Part shown: piece after piece, positions 1 to 8,931 of the stretch
Layout: each line of letters opens with the position of its first letter
Position numbering within the stretch: position 1 is the stretch's first letter
Assembly (NCBI GenBank): GCA_052034115.1
Contig: JBPOIZ010000010.1
Coordinates: 1 to 51,825, forward strand
DNA: 51,825 bases
Direction of reading: 5' to 3'
Source: Lutibacillus sp052034115
Lineage (GTDB): Bacteria; Actinomycetota; Actinomycetes; Actinomycetales; Dermatophilaceae
Position numbers and translations under genes: made by a program
Notes under the pieces: model-generated
Told to the model about the DNA's origin: nothing
What the model saw: the letters and a program-made list of their open reading frames with translations, nothing else
The model's database searches: none

Positions 1-13
1 TACGGTGGGGCAT

Positions 14-77
14 GGAAGACCTCTGTTTCGTGAAATGGGTTCTGTCGTAAGTCCCACACTTCACTCAGAGGTCTTCC
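14..77. repeat. 12-bp perfect inverted repeat at the 3' side of the LPXTG gene
   Basis: GGAAGACCTCTG at 14-25 is exactly complementary to CAGAGGTCTTCC at 66-77, with a 40-nt spacer. The adjacent minus-strand gene stops at 107, so the structure lies just downstream of it. The loop is long for an intrinsic terminator and there is no U-tract; an insertion-element end or a recombination site is equally possible. No transposase is visible beside it. Confidence 0.5.
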
Positions 78-106
78 CCTATGTCCAGCAGACCCGCCGC
101 GCGTAC

Positions 107-1567
107 TCAATCTCCGTGGTCAGTACACTTAGCCGCCGCAACAGCGGTAAGACCAGCCAACAGCAGAACTGCTGCACCGCCAGCAAGCCCCCACGGCAAG
201 GTGCCACCAGTGGCCGGAAGGCCAGGAGTGGGCGGCTTCACAACAGGTGTTGCCGCGCAATCCTTGGAGGTGAGCTGCTTGGTCCAGGTCGCGGTGCCAT
301 CCTCATTGAGAGTCCAACCCTCACCGAGTGCCTCACCATCCAACACGTAACCCTCAGCAGGAGTAGCGGTCAGCGTTGCGACATGATCGCCATCGACGCT
401 CACGTCACCGTAGGTGATGCCGTTACCGTTCTCCGGCTGCGCGACAGTCTCCCACACCGTGGAACCCTGATCCTCAACCGTGCACTCCGCCGGATTCACA
501 ACCGGTACAACCGGGACAACTGCGACGAGTTCACCAGAACCACCACCGCCGGCGTCGTACTTGCGGACTGTTGCACTCTCAGAAAACTCCTCACCATCTT
601 TGGTGATCGTGGCAGTATCGGTCCAAGGACCGGAACCCGTGAAGGTCATACTGAGATTGAGCTGCAAGAACGCGTTCTCAAGGTCGGTGGAAAGTATCCA
701 GCTATTGCCCGCATCACCGTCAGGTACAGCGGTTGCTGCAGCATAGTTCCCGGAAGCGCAGTTGTTACTCCCGTCAAGCAGGCCTTCGTCACCCCATGTG
801 GTGACGCAATCATATGCGCGCACCCAGTTGACGCCGTTGATGGACTGCGAACTCGAGGTTAGCGTGTCCACGACCTTGATACCGGTCGCATTTTCGAATA
901 CGGGAGTCATGATAGTGACACTGCCTGTCCCATCACCGTTATCGCCACCCCATTTGCCTGCACCGGCGGGGACCGTTGGGCAAGGATCTTGACCTTCACC
1001 ACCACACTCGAGCACCTCAACCTCACCGATTGGGGTTTCTACTCCGTCAATAGTGACCGTGATCGGCTGGGTTTCGCCCCGGTTAATAGAGCTTGTAATT
1101 TGCGCGGTGATGTACCCTTGAGCGTTCACGTTGGCATGGGTCGATGCATAGTCGGTCAGAGTGAACGTCATTGTTCCCGCTGATCCATTCACATCCATTT
1201 GCGCTACCGTGTCCGCTTGAGAAGCGGCGCTCGATGTTCCATCCGAATTCAGGAACAAGGTAGTGTTCTGCATACCCCCGAAGATAGTCGTGTCAATCCC
1301 GACGACAGTGGTGTCACCGGCGGGCAGACCATCAAGATTATTGAGATTGACCGTGTACTTGAACCAATCCCATGCCGCGGTCGGTCCACCGTCTGCACTT
1401 TCGTTCTCAAACGTGACCGAAACTTTGTCCGATGGGATCGGAGCAGCATTTGCTGGGGCTGTGATCCCCGCCATACCTATCAAAACGAGGAGAAAAGTCA
1501 GAGCCACGCTGAACACTTCACGTGCCCGACGCCCTCCCCCGAAAGTTTTGCGTCGTTGCGACTGCAT
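107..1567 (-). CDS. LPXTG-anchored secreted surface protein
   Basis: A 486-residue protein probably exported by Sec and attached to peptidoglycan by a sortase. The N-terminus has basic residues, a hydrophobic core (about 19-36) and a likely signal-peptidase site after PANA (about residue 41). The C-terminus has LPATG at about 450, a hydrophobic segment and a short tail with one Lys and one Arg-free polar end. Between them lie beta-rich, Asp/Gly/Thr-rich stretches resembling the Ig-like modules of Gram-positive adhesins, and a second part (about 365-435) with VSVDGDHVATLTATPAEGYV-type repeats. A good ribosome site (AAAGGTAGG region) precedes the ATG. The exact adhesin family and ligand are unknown. 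No sortase gene is in the window, so a housekeeping sortase elsewhere is assumed. Confidence 0.8.
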   Translation of the reverse strand: MQSQRRKTFGGGRRAREVFSVALTFLLVLIGMAGITAPANAAPIPSDKVSVTFENESADGGPTAAWDWFKYTVNLNNLDGLPAGDTTVVGIDTTIFGGMQNTTLFLNSDGTSSAASQADTVAQMDVNGSAGTMTFTLTDYASTHANVNAQGYITAQITSSINRGETQPITVTIDGVETPIGEVEVLECGGEGQDPCPTVPAGAGKWGGDNGDGTGSVTIMTPVFENATGIKVVDTLTSSSQSINGVNWVRAYDCVTTWGDEGLLDGSNNCASGNYAAATAVPDGDAGNSWILSTDLENAFLQLNLSMTFTGSGPWTDTATITKDGEEFSESATVRKYDAGGGGSGELVAVVPVVPVVNPAECTVEDQGSTVWETVAQPENGNGITYGDVSVDGDHVATLTATPAEGYVLDGEALGEGWTLNEDGTATWTKQLTSKDCAATPVVKPPTPGLPATGGTLPWGLAGGAAVLLLAGLTAVAAAKCTDHGD

Positions 1568-1596
1568 GCCTTACCTACCTTTCTTGTGTGAGCAAC

Positions 1597-1646
1597 CTCG
1601 CAGTGTGTGCGAGATGGTTTTTCCTGAACGTACGCTGAACGTACGC
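1597..1646 (-). promoter_or_regulatory. candidate control region of the LPXTG gene: hairpin plus tandem 11-mers
   Basis: Upstream of the LPXTG gene, CTCGCA/TGCGAG form a 6-bp inverted repeat with a 5-nt loop (1597-1613). TGAACGTACGC is repeated twice head to tail (1625-1635 and 1636-1646). The tandem 11-mer contains the palindrome CGTACG and could be an operator. No clear -35/-10 pair was found, so the role is inferred from position only. Confidence 0.35.
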
Positions 1647-1699
1647 GAGTCAACCTTAGACACACGAACCCTACCAGAGTTCCCGAGTGTTGTTAGACA

Positions 1700-2189
1700 G
1701 TGGTCGACAGTAGTTGCCTGGGCGCCACGATTGGCAGCGCTGCGGAGGAAAGGACGCTGCTGTGGGAGGAGAGCTACCCTCCTGGTGAGTACGGATATGC
1801 GTTCGTTTCCCCAGTACCGACCTCTGCCGACGAGGTGCGGGAGTTCCTGAGCGCGGTTGTTGGCGCGGACACAAGCGCGAGCACAGCGATCCAAGCCATC
1901 ACGATCCTCCTGGACGGAACAGGCGCTGGTCCCGACCCAGGAAGCAGCCCTCCTGGGCTACCTGGCGACCTTGACCGACATCGAGATGGTCGGGCAGACC
2001 ACTGACAGGCTGGGCAGGTCCGCCTTTGTGCTTAGTACCCAGCGCGGTGACGGCGAGTACGCCGACAGCATCCTCATCTCTCCCGAGCAGGGCGTGATCC
2101 TTGCGGTCGAGACGATCTACACCGGAAACAGCCGGACCGACGTGCGGTCACCCGCTGTCGTGAGCTACTACGCATGGAACAGGAACTGA
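1700..2189 (+). pseudogene. frameshifted 3' remnant resembling CU044_5270-family actinobacterial proteins
   Basis: Two overlapping frames read as one protein. The first gives LLWEESYPPGEYGYAFVSP and on to about residue 73. The second resumes near 1914-1920 with EAALLGYLATLTDIEMVG, then TTDRLGRSAFVLSTQ, and ends AVVSYYAWNRN at 2189. This order (short helical segment, a GxxxxDRLGR turn, then ETIYTGNSRTD and a final SYYAW) matches, from memory, the C-terminal half of CU044_5270-family membrane-associated proteins, which often sit beside a sigma factor. No N-terminal half or sigma gene is present upstream. A single-base indel near 1915 explains the frame change. The family call is tentative; the frame break is directly visible. 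Confidence 0.5.
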
Positions 2190-2190
2190 C

Positions 2191-2421
2191 GTGAAAATCA
2201 CCGCCCTCATCACCACCGCAATCATCGCTCTGTCCATCTTCGCGGCAGCTCCGGCGACCGCGAAGACCACCGACTCGATGGATGAGCGGATCGCTGCGGT
2301 GCTGGATGAGCGCCTAGGCGGCACTCGCACCGGCTGGAACGAGGTCACCTGGGACGGTGGTGACGTCGTGCTCACCCTCTCAGCGTTCACCGACGCCGCG
2401 GCGAAGGCGGTGGGAGGGTGA
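2191..2421 (+). CDS. small secreted protein, possibly a truncated peptidase-inhibitor-like protein
   Basis: A 76-residue ORF starting with GTG one base after the stop of the upstream relic. Residues 1-24 are a clear signal peptide ending in PATA. The rest, ERIAAVLDERLGGTRTGWNE then VTWDGGDVVLTL, resembles the N-terminal segment that precedes the Cys-rich core in actinobacterial family I36-type secreted inhibitors. That Cys-rich core is missing: the frame stops after KAVGG. It may be a truncated gene, or a short secreted peptide in its own right. Family assignment is from memory of the motif and is uncertain. Confidence 0.4.
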   Translation: MKITALITTAIIALSIFAAAPATAKTTDSMDERIAAVLDERLGGTRTGWNEVTWDGGDVVLTLSAFTDAAAKAVGG

Positions 2422-2580
2422 ACTGGTGCGAACACGAACGCCACGATCACCAAGCTGGCCTGCTCCTGACCCCCGGGCGGAAACAGAACGCCCGCCCGCG
2501 AAATAGATAGGACAAGTGGGCGACACCTGTTGTCTCGCTCACGAGCCGCAGTCAGCGGCTCCGCCATTCGAGAAGGAGTA

Positions 2581-2874
2581 ATGATGCCCCGCTCAATCAT
2601 GATGCCACGATCTGAGTCGCGCCTGGCGGTGAACTCGCGTGTGCGAGTGTGTGCCACGGCGCTGGCGGGTCTCGCCGTCTTCGCAGCCCTGCTCGCCAGC
2701 CCCACGGGTGCATCCGCCGCGCCAGGCACGGGTCCGTCCAGCGAAGACATCGTCGCCGAGCTCAAAGAAGCCGAAGCGACCCCGACCGAGGAGGATGGGC
2801 TGCTCATTGACGCGGCCTCGTACGCTCGCGATTACGAGGTAGAGAGGCGAATCTTCGCAAGGCACGTGAGCTGA
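2581..2874 (+). pseudogene. 5' fragment of a secreted protein gene, cut and joined to a recombinase
   Basis: A strong ribosome site (GAAGGAG) precedes tandem ATG codons at 2581/2584. The product has a basic start, a hydrophobic core (VCATALAGLAVFAALLAS) and an ASA-AP-type cleavage site. A short acidic segment follows, ending ASYARDYEV. Segments of the form YARxYxVxxxEA occur at the start of the pro-region of secreted actinobacterial serine proteases, so this may be such a gene. At about 2841 the similarity ends, and another frame begins recombinase sequence. The last ten residues to the stop at 2874 are therefore probably junction noise. Only the signal peptide and pre-region survive. Confidence 0.5.
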
Positions 2875-3548
2875 ATGCCATCGTCGTCGAGGAGTTCGTC
2901 GACGCGGGTGAATCCGCCCGCAGGGCAGACCGTCCTGACCTGGTCCGGATGATCGAGTACGTCAAGGCCAACCAGATCGCCTACTGCATCGTTCACAAGG
3001 TCGATCGGCTCGCTCGTAACCGCGCTGATGACGTGTCGATCCATCTGGCTTTGAAAGAGGCCGGGGTCATGCTCGTCTCGGCGACGGAGAACATCGACGA
3101 GACACCTTCCGGGATGCTGCTGCACGGCATCATGTCCACGATCGCTGAGTTCTACAGCCGCAACCTCGCCAGTGAAGTCTCCAAAGGCATGAACCAAAAG
3201 GCCCGTACTGGCGGCACAAACGGCAAGGCATCCATCGGGTATCTCAACGTCACCAAGCGTGACGAGCTCGGACGCGAGATGCGCATCGTCGAACCCGACC
3301 CCGAACGGGCCGGTCTCGTCCGTTGGGCATTCGAGGCGTACGCGACCGGCAACTACTCGACCATCACCCTGCACGAGGAGCTGATCGGCAGGCACTCCAA
3401 ACGCACTAACTGCGAACGCAAGGCCATGTTCGTCCCCGACATCGAAGCAGCCGTTGAGGAGTACTACCCCGAAATCCAGGACCGCGCTGTCCGCTACAAG
3501 GAACGGACAGCGGATCTGGACCTCAAACCGCTGTTGTCGGCGGTTTGA
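2844..3548 (+). pseudogene. serine recombinase (large resolvase family) remnant with 5' and internal deletions
   Basis: The frame is open from 2844 (ANLRKARELNAIVVEEFVD), but no start codon precedes its first conserved residues. The first ATG, at 2949, lies within the catalytic domain. Preserved parts include YCIVHKVDRLARNRADD and SGMLLHGIMSTIAEFYSRNL, typical of resolvase domains, then GKASIGYLNV of the recombinase domain. The N-terminal segment with the catalytic Ser is missing. After HEELIG the sequence jumps to RHSKRTNCERKAMFVPDIEA, which normally follows a zinc ribbon much later in such proteins. The middle is therefore deleted. The C-terminal coiled part is also cut. Intact members of this family run to roughly 450-600 residues. 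It cannot be an active integrase. Confidence 0.75.
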
Positions 3549-3555
3549 ACAACGA

Positions 3556-4460
3556 CCTTTGGGTGGTGTCAGGTGCGAGGCCATGCCGTCGAGCAAGCGG
3601 TGCAGCATGTCCGCGTCGGGGTCGTAGATGCCTTGTTCCAGCGCCGAAGTCGGTCGTGCGGGAATCCACGGCGGGTTGCACACGATCAGGTCGGCCCGTC
3701 CTCGTGGGTATAGGTCGGTCTCGATCACCCGGACGTGCTCGGCGTAGCCGAGGCGCGCGAGGTTCGCGCGCGCACATGCCACTGCGCGTGGGTTGATGTC
3801 GGTCGCCGTGACCTGCGGCACCCCCCGAAGAGCGAGCACCGCGGCGAGGACGCCAGTGCCGGTGCCGAGGTCGAACGCAGTCATCGTTCTCGCGGGGAGC
3901 GGTGCGCGAGCGAGGAGGTCGATGTACTCGCCGCGCACGGGTGAGAACACGCCGTAGCAGGGGTGAATGCGCGCATCCAGGGCAGGGATCGGCACGCCCC
4001 GCTCGTGCCATCCACGGGCGGAGAGCACGCCGTGCAGCTCGGTCAGGGAAACGCACATCGGCCCCTCGGGTTCGCCGTAGGCATCCCGGCACGCCTGCTG
4101 CACCTCCGGGGCGCGCCGCAGCCGCAGGGCGTGATCGGCATCCAGCTCCACGATGAGTCTGCTGAGCACGCGGGCGCGCTCGGCCTTGGCCGCCCGGTAC
4201 GCGAAGAAGTCCGACGTGACACCGCTGCGCCGGGCAGCATGGCCGTCCACCCGCCGCGCCACCGCGCGAAGCAACTGGCGGGCGTTGTGGTAGTCGCCGC
4301 GCCACAACAGCCCAACGCCCTCGCGGGCGAGGCGGTAGGCCGTGTTCGCCGTGGTGTCATCGCCGACGATGACGATGCGGGAGGGCGCGGGGGCGTCGCT
4401 TTCCGAATGCCAGCGGGCCGCGCGGTCGTGGCCGTCTTCCGTCCATCGAATCGTGGACAT
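3556..4460 (-). pseudogene. class I SAM-dependent methyltransferase, 3'-truncated
   Basis: About 300 residues from ATG at 4460. An N-terminal all-alpha part (YRLAREGVGLLWRGDYHNAR) is followed by a Rossmann methyltransferase domain. The SAM motif FDLGTGTGVLAAVLALRG, the acidic turn ATDINPRAVACARANLARLG and the NPPW motif (ADLIVCNPPWIPARP) are all present, as in N5-glutamine and rRNA adenine/guanine methyltransferases. After LLDGMASHL (near 3560) the family pattern stops. The reading frame merely continues through the antisense of the recombinase fragment to 2832, giving a spurious 542-residue ORF. The normal last strands and helices of the fold are missing, so function is doubtful. Substrate unknown. 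Confidence 0.7.
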
Positions 4461-4801
4461 GGGGGTACTCCTGAAGAATCGAAAGTGCAGGGGTCAGCAG
4501 CACTTCGATGCGGAGTACGAGGACGGCTACCTCACGACGAGGCGATCACCAGGGCACGGCTCCCGCGTCGAAGCGCAGGAGCCCAGGTCTCCCAAGACCA
4601 TGCCCATGTTCACAATCGTCCCTCTCGTCAGATACCCCATTGTCGCATGCCCGCTCCACACGCCGCCGTGCTTCCGCATCCCGCCGCCTGCTCCGAGCAA
4701 CCTCCACGCTTCTCGCCTCTTTCTCAGTGAATGAACGTATCCTAAGTGCCGTAGTTGCTGATACGCTAGTTGAGCGAAGCGGCGGATTGAAGGTGGTCGA
4801 G
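4461..4801. other. divergent intergenic region upstream of the relaxase gene
   Basis: About 340 bp between the divergent methyltransferase relic and the relaxase. CGTATC (4736-4741) and GATACG (4760-4765) form an inverted repeat around an 18-nt spacer, followed by CGCT-agttg-AGCG. Such repeats could be a promoter operator or, given that relaxase genes commonly sit beside their own nick site, part of an origin of transfer. No nic consensus could be recognised by eye. The rest shows nothing distinct. Confidence 0.3.
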
Positions 4802-7800
4802 ATGCATGGCGGCGTGATCCCGTTCCGGGGCACCGGGGCCGATGCGCTGCGCTATGTCGAGTCCGACCGTTCACGCGCTGACGACTACTACCTGGGCGCG
4901 GAGACGACCGTTTCGCAGTTCGCGGCGCTGGACGGGGCGGGCGCGGTGACTGCTGAGCTGGCCCTTGACCCTGTGGCGTATGCGGGGTGGGTGGACTGGA
5001 CGAACCCGCTCACGGGCGAGTCGATGGGCAAGCCGCGCCGGGCGGGGTTGGATCGGCAGGCCTCGCCCCGGTTCATGGAGATGGTCATCAACACGCCCAA
5101 GTCGCTGTCGATCGCCGCTGCGCTGCACCCGGAGGTCTCCGAAGCCCTCGACGCGGCCCAGCAGGACGCGCTCTCGGAGATTCGGCGCTGGCTCGCCCAG
5201 CACTCCGTGACCCGCGTGGGGTCGCTGGGGGCGCAGGAGGTCGTACCCATGGAGCAGATGCACGTCGTCGGGATCACGCACCGCACGAGTCGGGCGGGTG
5301 ATCCGCACCGGCACATTCACATGCAGATCGGCACCCGCGTGTTCGCGGCGGGGAAGTGGCGTGGTCTGTTCACCGCTGCGCTGTTCCGGCAGCAAGGCGC
5401 GATCCGTGCCCTCGGTACTGCCGTGATTGCTGCCAGCCCGGAGCTTGCCGATGTGCTCGACCGGCACGGCCTGACCCTCGACCCCGCAACCGGCGAAGTC
5501 ACCGAATTGCAGCCCTACAACGGCGTGATGAGCAAGCGTGGCGTACAGGTGCGCCGGAACCTCGACCGCCTCGAAGCCGCATGGAACGAAGCGCACCCCG
5601 GCGAGAGCATCGGGCCAGTCGTCGCCTCGCGCCTGCGAGCCGAGGCGTGGGCGTATGAGCGGCCCGCGAAGAAGCCCACCACTCTGGGCGACGAAGCCGC
5701 ATGGGTGACAGAGCTACGCGAGGCCGGATACGCCCCCGACACCTGGCAGCGGCCCGAGCCTATCGCCTCGGTGTCGCTCGATGATCTGTCCGTGCAGGAG
5801 GTTGCATCGCGCACGCTGGATCGTTGCGCCGCTGCCGAGTCCGCATGGTCGGCCCACACTGTGACCGAGCACGCGACCCGGATCATGACCGAGCACGGCG
5901 TGCAAGCGACACCCGCCGAGATACGCGACTTCATCACGGCCGCGTCGCGGTTGGCGTTGGAGGACTGCTTCACGATCCTGCCACCAGACGCACCGGCGCT
6001 TGAGCATGTGGCGCATCTGACGAGTGTGCGCGTCATGCAGGCCGAAACCGAGCTCCGCGACCTCATCGCCGCACGAGTACCCGAGACTGAGCCGGCGGTG
6101 CCGAATGTGCAGGGGGTGGTGCAGGCCGCCTGCCTCGACGCGGACCAGGCCGGGGCCGCCGCAGCCCTTGCCTCCACCGACCCGCTGGTAATCGTGGAGG
6201 GTGCAGCGGGCAGCGGGAAGACGACGATGCTGGGTGTTGCTATCGAGGCCGCGGCCGATCAGGGCAGGGCGTCGCGGGTGGTGACGCCGACGAAGAAAGC
6301 CGCTGATGTTGCGCAACAAGAACTCGGCACCCCCACCGCGAGCGTTGCGGCACTCGTCCACGCCCACGGCTGGCGCTGGAACCGCGACGGCGTATGGACG
6401 CGCCTCGCACCCGGCGACACCGACTCCGAGACCGGGCGCCCCTATGCCGGAGTGCCGAAAGCCTCGCAGCTCGCACCAGGTGAGCGGGTGATCGTGGACG
6501 AGGCGGGGATGCTTGACCAAGACACCGCGCTCGCCCTGTTCGCCGTCGCTGCCGAGCACGGCGCGACCCTCGCGCTCGTCGGCGACCGGGCGCAACTCCC
6601 CGCAGTCGGCAGGGGCGGGGGGCTCGACATGGCCGCAACGATCCGGGGCCGCACCATCGACATGGCAGAAGTCCACCGCTTCACCGACCCCGCCTACGCG
6701 GAACTATCGGTGCGGTTGCGCGACCGGGCCGATCCCGGCGCGATCTTCGATCAGCTCACGGCACTCGGACTGATCCGGCTGCACACCGATGCCGATGGTC
6801 TGCGCGAGCACATTGCCCAGCGCAGGGAGGAGGGGGAGACGGTCACAGTCGCCACCAACGACGAGGCCGCCCGCCTGAACGAGCGCATCCGCGACCACCG
6901 CACCCACACCGCAGCCGTAGACGATCAGGTGACCGCCACGGGATCGGATGGGCTTCCCATCGGGCGCGGTGACCTGATCCAAACGCGGAAGAACGACACC
7001 GGCCTGGGTGTGGCGAACCGGCAACTGTGGATCGTGCAACACGTTGCAGACGATGGGGCGATATGGGCGGTTGAGGCACGCAACGACCGGAAGCGCGAGC
7101 ACACCGTCCACCTGCCTGCCGCCTACGTCATCGAGCACGCTCACCTTGCCTATGCCTCGACCGCTTACGGGGTGCAGGGCGTCACCGCCAAGGGGTCGCA
7201 CACGATCCTCAGCGACGCGATGAGCGGCGCCGCCGTGTACGTCGGTATGACCCGAGGCAAGCAGGAGAACCAGTTACACGTCATCGCCGAGAATACGGCC
7301 GATGCGCGGCAGCAGTTCATCGACGCCGTAGAGCGCGACCGCGCCGATCGAGGCCTGGCCGACGCCACCCAGCGCGCAGCAGAAGCGGTGCGGGGTCTGG
7401 TCGACGATGGCCCCGTCAAGCTCGTCAGCACCGAGATAGCTGCCCGCACCCAGCAGGCCGAACGAGCGGAACGACGAGCGGCACTGTGGCGGCGGGCCGC
7501 CGATGCGCTCACCGACCTGGACGCGCAGCAGCGCGACGAACGCGGCCACGCACGCCAGGCCAGGGACACCGCAACCCAGCAGCTCGAACGGGTGCGCGCC
7601 GAAGTCGCCGCCCCGCTCACCAAGCAGGCATCGGCGGCGTTGGCCGAATGGCAGGAGGCCGACACCGCACAGCAGATCGCGCGCGATTGTCTGGGCACGG
7701 TCGGCAGGTTCGGCAAGCGCCGCGCCACCAGAGAACACCGCACCGCGCAGACCCTTGCCCGCCACGCCGAGCAGCGGCTGACAAGGGCGTGGGGTGAGCC

Positions 7801-8263
7801 GCCCCGCTGGAACGAGGACAGCGCATCGTGGGTCGAGCGCGTCACCCGACCCCGGATCGACACCGATCCCCGCGTGACTGAAGCCGCCGGGCAGCAGGAG
7901 ACAGCGGCGAAAGCCGTGCGCAAGACGTTGGAACCGGACGACCTGCCGCGCTTGCGCATCTACGCCCGCATCTTCGGCACCGACACAGTGGTGAAGAACC
8001 GCGCCGCGTACCTCGACGCCCGACCCCGCACCAACGCTGAGAACCAGGCCCGCACCGCGCAGCAGGCCCGCGCCGAAATCGAGGCACTACGCGCCCTCAC
8101 CCTCGCTGAGGCCGTCGCGCGGATCAAGCAGATCCGCGCCAACGAGCAAGCACAGCGTGAGGCCGCCGACTTTGCTCTGAAAGAGCGCCGACGACAGGTC
8201 GATGTCCACCGTCACACACTTGACAGTGGCCCGCGCTCTGACGGCCCGTCCCTGGGCTGGTGA
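4802..8263 (+). CDS. MobF-family conjugative relaxase/helicase (TraA/TrwC-like)
   Basis: A 1153-residue protein from ATG 4802 (GAAGGTGG ribosome site 6-7 nt upstream; an in-frame GTG at 4793 is an alternative). The first 300 residues form a TrwC-type relaxase. Tyr pair YY at 29-30 is the candidate nicking residue. H160, H169, H171 and H173 (HRHIHM) supply the metal-binding histidine cluster. A superfamily 1 helicase follows, with Walker A GAAGSGKT at 467-474, DEAG at 566-569 and later motifs such as VHRF and the terminal YASTAYGVQGVTAKGS. The C-terminal 270 residues are Ala/Arg/Gln-rich and probably coiled coil. The protein would nick and unwind plasmid DNA for conjugation. No coupling protein or secretion genes are nearby, so it is probably a leftover of an integrated element. 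Confidence 0.88.
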   Translation: MHGGVIPFRGTGADALRYVESDRSRADDYYLGAETTVSQFAALDGAGAVTAELALDPVAYAGWVDWTNPLTGESMGKPRRAGLDRQASPRFMEMVINTPKSLSIAAALHPEVSEALDAAQQDALSEIRRWLAQHSVTRVGSLGAQEVVPMEQMHVVGITHRTSRAGDPHRHIHMQIGTRVFAAGKWRGLFTAALFRQQGAIRALGTAVIAASPELADVLDRHGLTLDPATGEVTELQPYNGVMSKRGVQVRRNLDRLEAAWNEAHPGESIGPVVASRLRAEAWAYERPAKKPTTLGDEAAWVTELREAGYAPDTWQRPEPIASVSLDDLSVQEVASRTLDRCAAAESAWSAHTVTEHATRIMTEHGVQATPAEIRDFITAASRLALEDCFTILPPDAPALEHVAHLTSVRVMQAETELRDLIAARVPETEPAVPNVQGVVQAACLDADQAGAAAALASTDPLVIVEGAAGSGKTTMLGVAIEAAADQGRASRVVTPTKKAADVAQQELGTPTASVAALVHAHGWRWNRDGVWTRLAPGDTDSETGRPYAGVPKASQLAPGERVIVDEAGMLDQDTALALFAVAAEHGATLALVGDRAQLPAVGRGGGLDMAATIRGRTIDMAEVHRFTDPAYAELSVRLRDRADPGAIFDQLTALGLIRLHTDADGLREHIAQRREEGETVTVATNDEAARLNERIRDHRTHTAAVDDQVTATGSDGLPIGRGDLIQTRKNDTGLGVANRQLWIVQHVADDGAIWAVEARNDRKREHTVHLPAAYVIEHAHLAYASTAYGVQGVTAKGSHTILSDAMSGAAVYVGMTRGKQENQLHVIAENTADARQQFIDAVERDRADRGLADATQRAAEAVRGLVDDGPVKLVSTEIAARTQQAERAERRAALWRRAADALTDLDAQQRDERGHARQARDTATQQLERVRAEVAAPLTKQASAALAEWQEADTAQQIARDCLGTVGRFGKRRATREHRTAQTLARHAEQRLTRAWGEPPRWNEDSASWVERVTRPRIDTDPRVTEAAGQQETAAKAVRKTLEPDDLPRLRIYARIFGTDTVVKNRAAYLDARPRTNAENQARTAQQARAEIEALRALTLAEAVARIKQIRANEQAQREAADFALKERRRQVDVHRHTLDSGPRSDGPSLGW

Positions 8264-8360
8264 CCGCACCTACAGCCAGGCAGTGGGCCCGGCCGTCGGC
8301 GGCACACGTCTACTCGGCGTGGGTGGATACGGGGCAAAGCCATGAGGGGACTGTCCAACC

Positions 8361-8873
8361 TTATGGCGATAGTCGAATCTCAAACGCTTCGATGGCGGCG
8401 CGCGCCTCCTGCGCGTCGGTGCCCTCAGCAATAGCCGCCAGGGCAGCTCTCCAGGCGGCGGCGAGCACTCGCCCGAGCACAGGAGAGTCAGTGGCCGAGC
8501 CGAGCACTTCAGCGAGGCGATCGCCGTCTGATCCGGCCGGAGGCGCTCCCAGAATGCGTAGGAATCGCTCGCCGACGGCGAAGTCGAACCCGACCAGGAG
8601 CGCCGCCCGCACGGCGGTCGCGTGATCCGCCCCGCTGGCCGCGGCAGCGCCTTCCATTCGATCCAGCAATCGGCGCTCTACATCGGCTCGGACGAACTCG
8701 TACAGCCCGAGCTTGCTGCCGAAGTGGTGATAGAGCGCGCCAGTAGTCACCTCGGCCGCTGCCGACAGTTCGCCGACTGTGACCTCATCAAAGGCGCGTG
8801 CTCCGAAGGCAGTCACCGCCGCGAGGACGAGTCGGCCCTTCGGGGACGACGACACCGGAACCCACTCGCGCAT
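8361..8873 (-). CDS. TetR-family transcriptional regulator
   Basis: A 170-residue repressor-type protein. The N-terminal helix-turn-helix spans about 30-60 (VTVGELSAAAEVTTGALYHH then FGSKLGLYEFV), a textbook TetR pattern. The C-terminal helical ligand domain is variable and gives no ligand clue. It is divergent from a small VOC-fold gene 58 bp away, the usual arrangement for a repressor controlling its neighbour and itself. The C-terminus is somewhat short for the family (commonly 180-220) but ends cleanly. Confidence 0.88.
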   Translation of the reverse strand: MREWVPVSSSPKGRLVLAAVTAFGARAFDEVTVGELSAAAEVTTGALYHHFGSKLGLYEFVRADVERRLLDRMEGAAAASGADHATAVRAALLVGFDFAVGERFLRILGAPPAGSDGDRLAEVLGSATDSPVLGRVLAAAWRAALAAIAEGTDAQEARAAIEAFEIRLSP

Positions 8874-8931
8874 GGCACCATAATACTGTTACGCTATAAA
8901 GAAATCTTGTTATGACACCGAAAGGCCCGCC
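8874..8931. promoter_or_regulatory. shared promoter/operator between tetR and VOC gene
   Basis: This 58-bp gap is AT-rich compared with everything around it. It contains TATAAAG and two copies of TGTTAYG (TGTTACG and TGTTATG) about 20 bp apart, a plausible pair of half-sites for the TetR protein. The full element is only weakly palindromic. A GAAAGG ribosome site lies just before the VOC start. Confidence 0.4.

Noticed and set aside
2832..4460. A 542-residue minus-strand ORF as one protein
   Set aside because: Only the first 300 residues match the methyltransferase fold; the rest is antisense to a recombinase fragment.
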